A DNA stretch of 64,000 bases, taken from the NCBI RefSeq assembly GCF_950295315.1, contig NW_026647605.1, positions 12,501 to 76,500 on the forward strand, read 5' to 3'. The notes beneath the pieces are model-generated. The model saw only the letters and a program-made list of their open reading frames with translations. It had not been told where the DNA came from and did not search any database. Below are positions 22,439-31,203 of this stretch, one piece after another. Position numbers and translations under genes: made by a program. Position 1 is the first letter of the stretch. Each line of letters starts with the position of its first letter. This DNA comes from Erinaceus europaeus. Taxonomy: Eukaryota; Chordata; Mammalia; Eulipotyphla; Erinaceidae.

Positions 22439-22699
22439 CACAATGTGGTTAAATATTATATCCGCTCAGCAAATGCCAAAGCAAGTGGGCCGGCTGCCTG
22501 TTCAAACGGGAAGTCTTTATTCAGGAGAGAGCATCAGGGTTTTATAAAATGTTGACTTTAGCGCCTGAGTCTCTGGGGTACCAAGTGCAGCCACTAGCAC
22601 CACAGAAAGCAAAGCTCAACAGTGCTCTCCTCTCTCTCTCTCCCTCCTTCCCTCCCTCTTCATATAATAAATAAACATTCAAAAGGAACAAGGGGAGTG
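22439..22699. other. Unassigned sequence with LTR-like and SINE-like pieces
   Basis: GTCTTTATTCAGGAGAGAGC at 22511-22530 recalls an LTR polyadenylation region on the minus strand. 22560-22680 ends in a CTCTCCCTCC tract and ATAAATAAA, like a SINE tail. Confidence 0.35.
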
Positions 22700-22850
22700 C
22701 CTGTGTTGTCCACCCAGTTCACCGCAGGTGTTACTATCTGCAAAGGCCTGGGTTCAAATCCCTGCTCCCCATCTGCACAGGGGAAGCTTCACAGGTGGTA
22801 AAGCAGGGCTGCACATCTCTAGCTTTCTCTCACTCTTTCTTTTTTAAAAT
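22700..22850 (+). mobile_element. SINE copy
   Basis: CAGGTGTTACTATCTGC, AAGGCCTGGGTTCAAATCCC, CCATCTGCACAGGGGAAGC, GGTAAAGCAGGGCTGC, then a TCTCTC tail. Confidence 0.75.
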
Positions 22851-22854
22851 TTTT

Positions 22855-23086
22855 TTATCTTTCTTTTATTTTTTTATTTATTTGTTGTTGGACAGGACAG
22901 AGAGAAATGGAGAGAGGAGGGGAAGACAGAGAGGAGGAGAGAAAGACAGACACCTGCAGACCTGCTTCACCGCCTGTGAGGCGACTCCCCTGCAGGTGGG
23001 GAGCCGGGGCTCGAACCGGGATCCTAACTGGTCCTCGCGCTTTGCGCCACCTGCGCTTAGCCTGCTGAGCTACCGCCCGACTCCCT
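22855..23086 (-). mobile_element. Hedgehog tRNA-derived SINE
   Basis: The minus strand starts GGAGTCGGGCGGTAGCTCAG, with GGATCCCGGTTCGAGCCCC, CCTGCAGGGGAGTCGCC and GAAGCAGGTCTGCAGGTG. Little diverged from 7171-7430. Confidence 0.9.
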
Positions 23087-23087
23087 G

Positions 23088-23312
23088 GATTTTTTTTTTA
23101 TTATCTTTATTTATTTATTGGCTAGAGACAGCCAGAAGTCAAGAGGAAGAGGGAGACAGAGAGGGGGAGAGAGAGAGAGAGAGAGAGACCTGCAGCCCTG
23201 CTTCACCACCTGCAAAGCTTTCTCCTTGCAAGTGAGGGCCCAGGCCTTGAACCTGGGTCCTTGTGCATTGTGACATGTGCACTCAACCAGGTGTGCCACT
23301 ACCCAGCCTATT
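23088..23312 (-). mobile_element. Hedgehog tRNA-derived SINE, second subfamily
   Basis: The minus strand has GGCTGGGTAGTGGCACACC, CAAGGACCCAGGTTCAAGG, CAGGTGGTGAAGCAGGGC, CTGCAGGTCTCTC, then a pyrimidine tail. Confidence 0.88.
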
Positions 23313-23545
23313 CTCTCCTCTTTTCTTTCTTTCTTCCTCTTTCCTTTTCACCAGAACACTGTTCAGGTCTTGCTTCTGGTGGTGCGGGGGACTGAACCTG
23401 GGACGTTGGAGTCTCAGGCATGAGAGGCGGTTTGCACAACCATGATGCTACCTACCCTCCGCGCTGTCTCTCCGTTTCTAACAGTACTGCTCAGCTCTGG
23501 CTTGTGGTGGTGTGCAGGGTTGAATGTGGGGCTTTGGAGCCTTGA
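23313..23545 (-). mobile_element. One full and one partial copy of a third SINE type
   Basis: Both show (minus strand) GGTTCAGTCCCCC or CAACCCTGCACACCA as B-box with ACCAGAAGCAAGACC or CAAGCCAGAGCTGAG. 23313-23465 has the full body and 23480-23545 only its end. Confidence 0.7.
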
Positions 23546-24093
23546 CCATGAAGCTTTCCTTGCATGAACTTGATTCTCTCTCCCTGCCCCTGGCTCACCC
23601 TCTCCGTCTCCTCTACTCCTTCCAACCGCGGCTCCGAGTTCTCTGAAACGCCCCTGCACCGGCAGAAGATAAAGTTCTGTGCAGCGCAAGACTGGCATCT
23701 GTGTGGCCTGATAAAGTTTAGACCAACGTGTCAGCAAGACCCCCATCCTCACTGGCTGGAAGGGATCTAGTCCACACCCCAGCCCAGCTCAGGGATAAAA
23801 GCCCAGGGCTTCTGACCATGGTTGGCAACTTCTGAACTGCAGCTCTCTGCCCTGAGGACATTTGTCGTGACTTTACCCGCACACCTATCTGTCCTATACT
23901 AGGAGGTATTTGGGGTGTATGACTTTAATAGGGTTTATAACTAGTTTAATGTAAGAATGTGGAGTTAGAGTGTGGCGGGGTGTTAGAGCGCCACCTAGTG
24001 TTAATAAATGAGTATTACAGCATTTAAAATACCAGCCTCTGTCTCCATTGGCAGAATTTTTTACCCTATTTAATTAATATCAGGGTCATATGT
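23546..24093 (+). mobile_element. Possible LTR or unique spacer
   Basis: Contains AGATAAAGTTCTG, CTGATAAAGTTTAG, a GGGATAAAAGCC TATA-like word and AATAAATGAG near 24003, which together suggest a retroviral LTR of a different class. No termini or duplication were found, so this is tentative. Confidence 0.3.
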
Positions 24094-26095
24094 GCACAGC
24101 AATAGGACTCGAGAGAGAACAGGACTCAGAACAGGCCTCCAGAGAGAATCGGACTCGAGAGAACAGGTCTCCACAGAGAACCGAACTCCAGAGAGAACAG
24201 ACTCCAGAGAGAACAGGTCTCCAGAGAGGACAGGGCTCAGAAGAGAACAGGTCTCCAGAGAGAACCGGACTCAAGAGAGAACAGGTCTACAGAGAGAACA
24301 GGTCTACAGAGAGAACAGGACTCCAGAGAGAACAGGACTCCAGAGAGAACTGGTCTCCAGAGAGAACCAGACTCAAGAGTGAACAGGACTCCAGAGAGAA
24401 CAGGACTCAAGAGAGAATAGGTCTCCAGAGAGAACAGGATTCAGAAGAGAACAGGCCTCCACAGAGAACCGAACTCCAGAGAGAACAGACTCCAGAGAGG
24501 ACAGGACTCCAGAGAGGACAGGACTCCAGAGAGAACAGGACTCAAGAGAATAAGCCTCCAGAGAGAACAGGACTCCAGAGAGAACAGGTCTCCAGAGAGA
24601 ACAGGACTCCAGAGAGTACAGGTCTCCAGAGAGAACCGGACTCAAGAGAGAACAGGTCTACAGAGAGAACATGTCTCCAGAGAGAACAGGACTCCAGAGA
24701 GAACAGGTCTACAGAGAGAACCAGACTCAAGAGTGAACAGGACTCCAGAGAGAACAGGACTCAGAAGAGAACAGGCCTCCAGAAAGAACAGGCCTCCAGA
24801 GAGAACCGGACTCCAGAGAGAACAGGACTCAGAAGAGAACAGGTCTCCAGAGAGAACAGGACTCCAGAGAGAACAGGTCTCCAGAGAGAACAGGACTCCA
24901 GAGAGAACAAGACTCCAGAGAGAACCGAACTCAAGAGAGAACAGGACTCAAGAGAACAGGCCTGCAGAGAGAACAGGCCTCCAGAGAGTACAGGACTCCA
25001 GAGAGAACCAGACTCAAGAGAGAACAGGACTCAGAAGGGAACAGGTCTCCAGAGAGAACCAGACTCAGAAGAGAACAGGACTCCAGAGAGAACAGGACTC
25101 AAGAGAGAACCAGACTCCAGAGAGAACAGGACTCAGAAGAGAACAGGTCTCCAGAGAGGACAGGACTCCAGAAAGAACAGGGCTCAGAAGAGAACAGGAC
25201 TCAGAAGAGAACAGGACTCCAGAGAGAACCGGCCTCCAAATAGAACCAGACTCCAGAGAGAACAGGACTCCAGAGAGAATCAGAATCAAGAGAGAGCAGG
25301 TCCCCACAGAGAACCGAACTCCAGAGAGAACAGACTCCAGAGAGAACAGGTCTCCAGAGAGAACCAGACTCAAGAGTGAACAGGATTCCAGAGAGAACAG
25401 GACTCAGAAGAGAACAGGACTCCAGAGAGAACAGGCCTCCAGAGAGAACCGGACTCAAGAGAGAACAGGCCTCAGGAGAGAACAGGTCTCCAGACAGTAC
25501 AGGACTCAAGAGAACCAGACTCCAGAGAGAACAGGCCTCCAGAGAGAACCAGACTCCAGAGAGAACAGGACTCAGAAGAGAACAGGTCTCCAGAGAGGAC
25601 AGGCCTCCAGAGAGTACAGGACTCGAGAACCAGACTCAAGAGAGAACAGGACTCAGAAGGGAACAGGCCTCCAGAGAGAACAGGATTCAGAAGAGAACTG
25701 GTCTCCAGAGAGAACCAAACTCAAGAGAGAACAGGTCACCAGAGAGAACAGGTCTCCAGAGAGAACCGGACTCAAGAGTGAACAGGACTCCAGAGAGAAC
25801 AGGTCTCCAGACAGTACAGGACTCTAGAGAACCAGACTCCAGAGAGAACAGGACTCAGAAGAGAACAGGCCTCCAGATAGAATCAGAATAAGAGAGAGCA
25901 GGTCCCCACAGAGAACCGAACTCCAGAGAGAACAGGTTTCCAGAGAGAACCGCACTCCAGAGAGTATAGGACAGAAGAGAACAGGACTCCAGAGAGAACA
26001 GGTCTCCAGAGAGAACCAGACTCAAGAGAGAACAGGCCTCCAGAGAGAACCGGACTCCAGAGAGAACAGGACTCAGAAGAGAACAGGCCTCAAGA
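24094..26095. repeat. 17-bp minisatellite, about 2 kb
   Basis: Units GACTCCAGAGAGAACAG, with variants GTCTCC, CCTCC and GACTCAA. Because 17 is not a multiple of 3 and most units lack a stop in any frame, frames of more than 400 codons run through it. Their product would be an RENRTPERTGLQ-type repeat. There is no evidence of a gene. Confidence 0.97.
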
Positions 26096-26225
26096 GATGT
26101 ACCAATGGGGAGGCAGGGGTCCACAATCTCCCAGTCAGCTGACGCCCAGAAACTGCCCTCTGCACGTACTTACATATATATAAACACAAGAGCCAGCCTT
26201 GAGTCTGCTGGAGAAACAAAACTTG
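26096..26225. other. Short unique spacer
   Basis: Unremarkable sequence between the minisatellite and the SINE. Confidence 0.3.
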
Positions 26226-26430
26226 GGGCCAGGTGGTGGCGCACCTGGCTGAGCGCACCTGGGCAGTGCGCAAGAACCCAGGTTCAAGCCCCCAGTCCCC
26301 ACCTACAGGGGGAAAGCTTTGCAAGTGGTGAAGCAGGGCTGCAGGTGTTTCTGTCTCTCTCCTTCTCTCTCATCCCCTACCCTCTCAATCTCTGACTGTG
26401 TCTATCAAACAAATACAAAATTAAAAAAAA
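26226..26430 (+). mobile_element. Hedgehog tRNA-derived SINE with poly-A
   Basis: GGGGCCAGGTGGTGGCGCAC, CTGGCTGAGCGCACCTG, CAGGTTCAAGCCCCCAG, CCTACAGGGGGAAAGC, GGTGAAGCAGGGCTGC, then the tail and A8. One of the best-preserved copies. Confidence 0.93.
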
Positions 26431-26869
26431 ACATGGCTAAATTATTTTTATACTCACCTAGGAAATTTAGACTTCATATTCCCTCACATTAGACTTTTAT
26501 TGACACGTTAAACACGTTAAAATGAAAATCTACACAAGTAACTGATTTGACTGAAAACTACAGGCATGAGATTCTGTCTTTGGATCATCTTCCTTATTCC
26601 CCTCTGGCCTTTGTGTCGGTGACTCGGGATTCAGAGTCAAAAGCTCTATTGTCACTTGATCCTGTTTCCTGAGACAAATGTTCTGCTCCTGGCTTTCCGT
26701 GAGTGGAATCCCTATGGTGCCGCCAAATTGCTGCAGACAATCCAGGTGCCAAGCCAGAGGAAGGATTAGGGAGCCATTGTTGCCTTTTTGAGTTTTGACT
26801 GCTTGTTACTGAGAGATGTAAAAATATAGAAGAGTCCTGCTGAGCTCAGACTGATGGTCATGCTGGGGG
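26431..26869. other. Unrecognised spacer
   Basis: No coding frame or repeat recognised. Confidence 0.3.
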
Positions 26870-27668
26870 TTGAATTATTATTATTTCCCAGAGCCCTGCT
26901 GAGGCCTGGCTGCTGGTGGTGCTGGGGATGGAACCTGGGGCCTCAGAGCCTCAGGCAGGAGAGTCTGTGTGCAGAACCATTATTATTATTATTATTATTT
27001 CCCAGAGCCCTGCTGAACTCTGGCTGCTAGTAGTGCTGGGGATGGAATCTGGGGCCTCAGGCAGGAGAGTATGTGTGCAGAAGTATTATTATTATTATTT
27101 CCCCAGAGCCCTGCTGAGCCCTGGCAGCTGGTGGTGCTGGGGATGGAACCTGGGGCCTCAGAGCCTCTGGCAGGAGCATCTGTGTGCAGAACCATTATTA
27201 TTATTTTAATATTTATTTATTCCCTTTTGTTGCCCTTGTATTATTATTATTATTATTACTTTCTCATGGCCCTGCTGAGCCCTGGCTGCTGGTGGTGCTG
27301 GGGATGGAACCTGGAGAGTCTGTGTGCAGAACCATTATTATTATTGTTATTATTTCCCAGAGCCCTGCTGAGCTCTGGCTGCTGGTGGTGCTGGGGATGG
27401 AACCTGGGACCTCAGAGTCTCAGGCAGGAGAGTCTGTGTGCAGAACCATTATTATTATTATTATTTCCCAGAGCCCTGCTGAACTCTGGCTGCTAGTAGT
27501 GCTGGGGATGGAATCTGGGGCCTCAGGCAGGAGAGTCTGTGTGCAGAAGTATTATTATTATTATTATTTCCCAGAGCCCTGGCTGCTGGTGGTGCTGGCG
27601 CTCGAACCCGGGGGGCCTCAGGAAGGAGCACCTCCTGTAGACTTCTGCACTTCCCTGCCAGCATAGTT
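26870..27668. repeat. Tandem array of a SINE-derived unit separated by (ATT)n
   Basis: About seven copies of CCCAGAGCCCTGCTGA, CTGGCTGCTGGTGGTGCTGG, GGATGGAACCTGGGGCCTCA, and AGTCTGTGTGCAGAACC followed by ATTATTATT. The unit is the minus-strand body of the hedgehog SINE seen at 23313-23465. Confidence 0.9.
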
Positions 27669-27734
27669 ATTATTATTTAACAGGACTTGCAACATGGTTC
27701 ATTGTTATTAAAACCTCAGAACCCCAACATCAGG

Positions 27735-28190
27735 GTGATCCTCCCTGGGAAATCCCATCCTGAGGGATTCCACTTCCAGGGTAACCCTGCCCTGGGGAAC
27801 CCCACTTCTGGTGGAACCCTGTCCTGGGGGGACCCCACTTCGAGGGGAGCCCCACCCTGGGGGACCCTACTTCTGGTGGAACCCTGTCCTGGGGGATATC
27901 ACTTCCGGTGGAACCCTGTCCTGGGGGCCCACTTCGGGGGGGGGGCCTGCCCTTGGGGACCCCACTTCCGGTGGAACCCTGACCTGGGGGACCCCACTTC
28001 GGGAGTAACCCTGCCCTGGGGGACCCCACTTCCGGTGGAACCCTGTCCTGGGGGGCCCCACTTCGGGGGGAGCCCTGCCCTGGGGTACCCTACTGCCGGT
28101 GGAACCCTGTCTTGGGGATATCACTTCCGGTGGAACCCTTCCCTGGAGGACCCCACTTCCAGGTGAGTCTTGCCCTGGGGGGCCCCACTT
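27735..28190. repeat. Minisatellite, units of about 32 bp
   Basis: About 14 units of the form CCTGGGGGACCCCACTTC plus CGGTGGAACCCTGT. Confidence 0.93.
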
Positions 28191-28570
28191 CCGGGGGAGG
28201 GGAACTGCAGGGCTCTCAGTGATGATGTCAGGGCAGTTGGGGGGGGGTTGGAGACGACACACTAAGCCAGAGGCCCAGGGCTGTGACCTAAGGACGTGGG
28301 GACTCGCCTTTGCCCTGTCGCACCAGGCCTGAGGCCACAGGTCAGGGCGGCGGAGGGTCATGACGTCCTCAGAGCAGGAGCCCAGGAGGTGGTGCAAAGC
28401 CATGATGAAAGAGGGCGTGGCCACGGCCAGAGGTCTCTGCAGGAGGGGTCATGGAGGGTCTCTGAGGGCGCCAGGGTCTGCAGGGAGGAGACATGGATGG
28501 TCTCTGAGGGGACACGGGGGTCATGAGTTTCTGAGGGGAAGCCTGAGGAGTCTCTGAGGAGCGTCTCTGA
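28191..28570. other. GC-rich unique segment
   Basis: Non-repetitive. Contains a palindrome-like CATGACGTC near 28358 (CRE-like). No supported gene. Confidence 0.35.
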
Positions 28571-29771
28571 GGAGTCTAAGGGGGAGGGTCTCTGAAGGGA
28601 GTCTCAGGACAGGAGGGTTTCTGAGGAGCGAGGGTCTCTGAAGAGTCTACAGGGAGGGTCTCTGAGGAGTCTCTACAGGGAAGGTCTCTGAGGAGTCTAC
28701 AGGGAGGGTCTCTGAGGAGTCTCTACAGGGAAGGTCTCTGAGGAGTCTACAGGGAGGGTCTCTGAGGAGAGTCTACAGGGAGGGTCTCTGAGGAGTCTCT
28801 ACAGGGAGGGTCTCTGAGGAGTCTCTACAGGGAGGGTCTCTGAGGAGTCTACAGGGAGGGTCTCTGAGGAGTCTCTACAGGGAAGGTCTCTGAGGAGTCT
28901 ACAGGGAGGGTCTCTGAGGAGTCTACAGGAAGGGTCTGAGTCTACAGGGAGGGTCTCTGAGGAGTCTACAGGGTCTCTGAGGAGAGTCTACAGGGAGGGT
29001 CTCTGAGGAGTCTACAGGGAGGGTCTCTGAGGAGTCTATAGGGAGGGTCTCTGAGGAGTCTCTACAGGGAGGGTCTCTGAGGAGAGTCTACAGGGAGGGT
29101 CTCTGAGCAGTCTCTACAGGGAAGGTCTCTGAGGAGTCTACAGGGAGGGTCTCTGAGGAGTCTCTACAGGGAAGGTCTCTGAGGAGTCTACAGGGAGGGT
29201 CTCTGAGGAGAGTACAGGGAGGATCTCTGAGGAGTCTCTACAGGGAAGGGTCTCTGAGGAGTCTACAGGGAGGGTCTCTGAGGAGAGTCTACAGGGAGGG
29301 TCTCTGAGGAGTCTACAGGGACAGGGAGGGTCTCTGAGGAGAGTCTACAGGGAGGGTCTCTGAGGAGTCTACAGGGAGGGTCTCTGAGGAGAGTCTACAG
29401 GGAGGGTGTCTGAGGAGAGTCTACAGGGTCTCTGAGGAGTCTCTACAGGGAGGGTCTCTGAGGGATCTAAAGGGAGGGTCTCTGAGCAGTCTCTACAGGG
29501 AAGGTCTCTGAGGAGTCTACACGGAGGGTCTCTGAGGAGTCTACAGGGAGGGTCTCTGAGGAGTCTACAGGGAGGGTCTCTGAGGAGAGTCTACAGGGAG
29601 GGTCTCTGAGGAGTCTACAGGGAGGGTCTCTGAGGAGAGTCTACAGGGAGGGTCTCTGAGGAGTCTACAGGGAGGGTCTCTGAGGAGAGTCTACAGGGAG
29701 GGTCTCTGAGGAGTCTCTACAGGGTCTCTGAGGAGTCTCTATAGGGAGTGTCTCTGGAGTCTACAGTGTCT
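28571..29771. repeat. Minisatellite, units of about 24-27 bp (left part)
   Basis: Units of GGGTCTCTGAGGAGTCTACA or with GAGAGTCTACA or GAGTCTCTACA, about 45 copies. The array continues after the Vingi insertion at 30380. Confidence 0.96.
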
Positions 29772-30379
29772 CTTCTTCTTCTAGCGTTTGCCCTTCTTCC
29801 GTAGCCAGTCGACAGCGTCAGGTTGAGCCTGATGTCAAGTTTCGAGACCTCCTTTGAATCTGGAGAGGTGGCAGTCGTTGACTATGTGGGTCATAGTCTG
29901 TCTGGAGCCGCAGGGGCAGTCCGGGTCGTCTCTGGCTCCCCAGCGATGGAACATAGCGGCGCACCGGCCATGGCCTGTTCGATAGCGATGGAGGAGCCGA
30001 TCATAACGTGCCAGGTCAAAGCCGGGTGGACGCTTGCAGGGGTCTGTGATGAGGTGTTTGTTCTTGACCTCAGCTGACTGCCAACTCTGTTTCCAAGAGT
30101 CTGGAACAGAGAAGTTCAGTGTAGGTGTAGGGGAACAGATTGGGTGACGAGACGTCCAGCGTTGGACAGGGTGGGCGAAGATCTCCGCGTATATTGGCAG
30201 GTCCGGTCGAGCGTAGACGTGGGAAATGAACTTGCCGCATCCCGACGAATATCTGGCGGGGCGATGTTGCTAAGAACTGGCAGCCATGGAACCGGGGTGG
30301 AACGGATGGTTCCAGAAATTATCCTCATGGAGGAATATAATTTGGAATCGACCAAGTGGACATGGGGGCTACGGAACCA
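29772..30379 (-). mobile_element. Vingi-like non-LTR element inserted in the minisatellite
   Basis: Reverse complement of the element at 9000-9857, 5'-truncated near the MVDSKLY codons. It shares the 3' end CTAGAAGAAGAAG and the SGTIRSTPVPWLPVLS and PPDIRRDAAS motifs. The frame is broken by small deletions. The flanks share ACAGTGTCTCT (29764-29774 and 30381-30391), a target duplication of about 11 bp. Confidence 0.88.
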
Positions 30380-30665
30380 GACAGTGTCTCTGAGCAGAGT
30401 TTACAGGGTCTCTGAGACTCTACAGGGAGGGTCTCTGTGGAGTCTACAGGGTCTCTGAGGAGTCTACAGGGAGGGTGTCTGAGGAGAGTCTACAGGGAGG
30501 GTCTCTGAGTAGAGTCTCTACAGGGAGGGTCTTTGAGAGTCTCCATAGGGAGGGCCTCTGAGGAGTCTCTATAAGGTCTCTGGGGAGACTCTCTACAGGG
30601 AGGGTCTCTGAGTGTCTCCACAGGGAGGGCCTCTGAGGAGTCTCTACAGGGAATGTCTCTAAGGG
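30380..30665. repeat. Minisatellite, right part
   Basis: Same GGTCTCTGAGGAGTCTACAG units as 28571-29771, more diverged. Confidence 0.93.
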
Positions 30666-30779
30666 TTAGGGTCATGGTGGGGAAGGGGTCTAGGGACACT
30701 GTCGGAGGTGGGTCTGGGCACAGTGATGGGGGAGGGACCAGGGGACACTGCTGCAGCCCAGAACTGAAAACCCTTAAAC

Positions 30780-30785
30780 TTTACT
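30780..30785 (-). terminator. Candidate PPP2R3B polyadenylation signal (AGTAAA)
   Basis: The minus strand reads AAGTAAAGTTTAAGG about 250 bases after the stop codon. AGTAAA is a recognised variant of AATAAA. No AATAAA lies between it and the stop. Confidence 0.5.
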
Positions 30786-31037
30786 TAAAAATACAAACAT
30801 GGTCTCAGGGACCCCAGGTTCAGGGCCTCCCCGTGCCAACCGTCCACGGCCTCCCACCCGCCGGAGTCCGCTGTCCGTCCCGCTGTCCTGTCCCGTCCTG
30901 TCCTATCTGGAAAATTCCAGCTTTGAGGGTGATGGGCCACAGCAGAGGAGGGTCCCCGTGGATGGACTTCGGGCAGAGGGTCCGGAACACCACGCTCTCC
31001 TGGCCAGTGGCACCGCCCGCCCGCGGGGGCCGGGGGC

Positions 31038-31203
31038 TCATGAGGACACCCGGTCTCGGTCGAGGTCCCCGCACTCGAACCCGAACAGCTCCACTCCACC
31101 CAGAGGCCCCGGCGCTTCGGAGAACGGGGAGCGTGGCCTGGCCAGCCTCCTGTCCCCAGGGCCCAGCGGCTCCTCCTCCTCCTCCTCCTCCTCGTCCTCG
31201 TAC
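31038..31203 (-). CDS. PPP2R3B: PPP2R3B exon 13 (last coding exon)
   Basis: Acceptor ATCGCCCGCAG before 31203. Codes [16 protein letters not shown]..., then [22 protein letters not shown] and a stop at 31038-31040. The run of Glu is encoded by a (GAG)n tract near 31172-31200 and replaces a less acidic stretch in the human protein. The end matches the human SPLGAVDLYEYACGDED region. Confidence 0.9.

Noticed and set aside
21391..22547. Frames of 141-265 codons in the 111-bp satellite
   Set aside because: All three plus frames are open in parts, and the unit length of 111 is a multiple of 3, so openness is expected from the repeat.
24090..25827. 429- and 364-codon frames with RENRTPERTGLQ repeats
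   Set aside because: 17-bp minisatellite without stops in the dominant unit.
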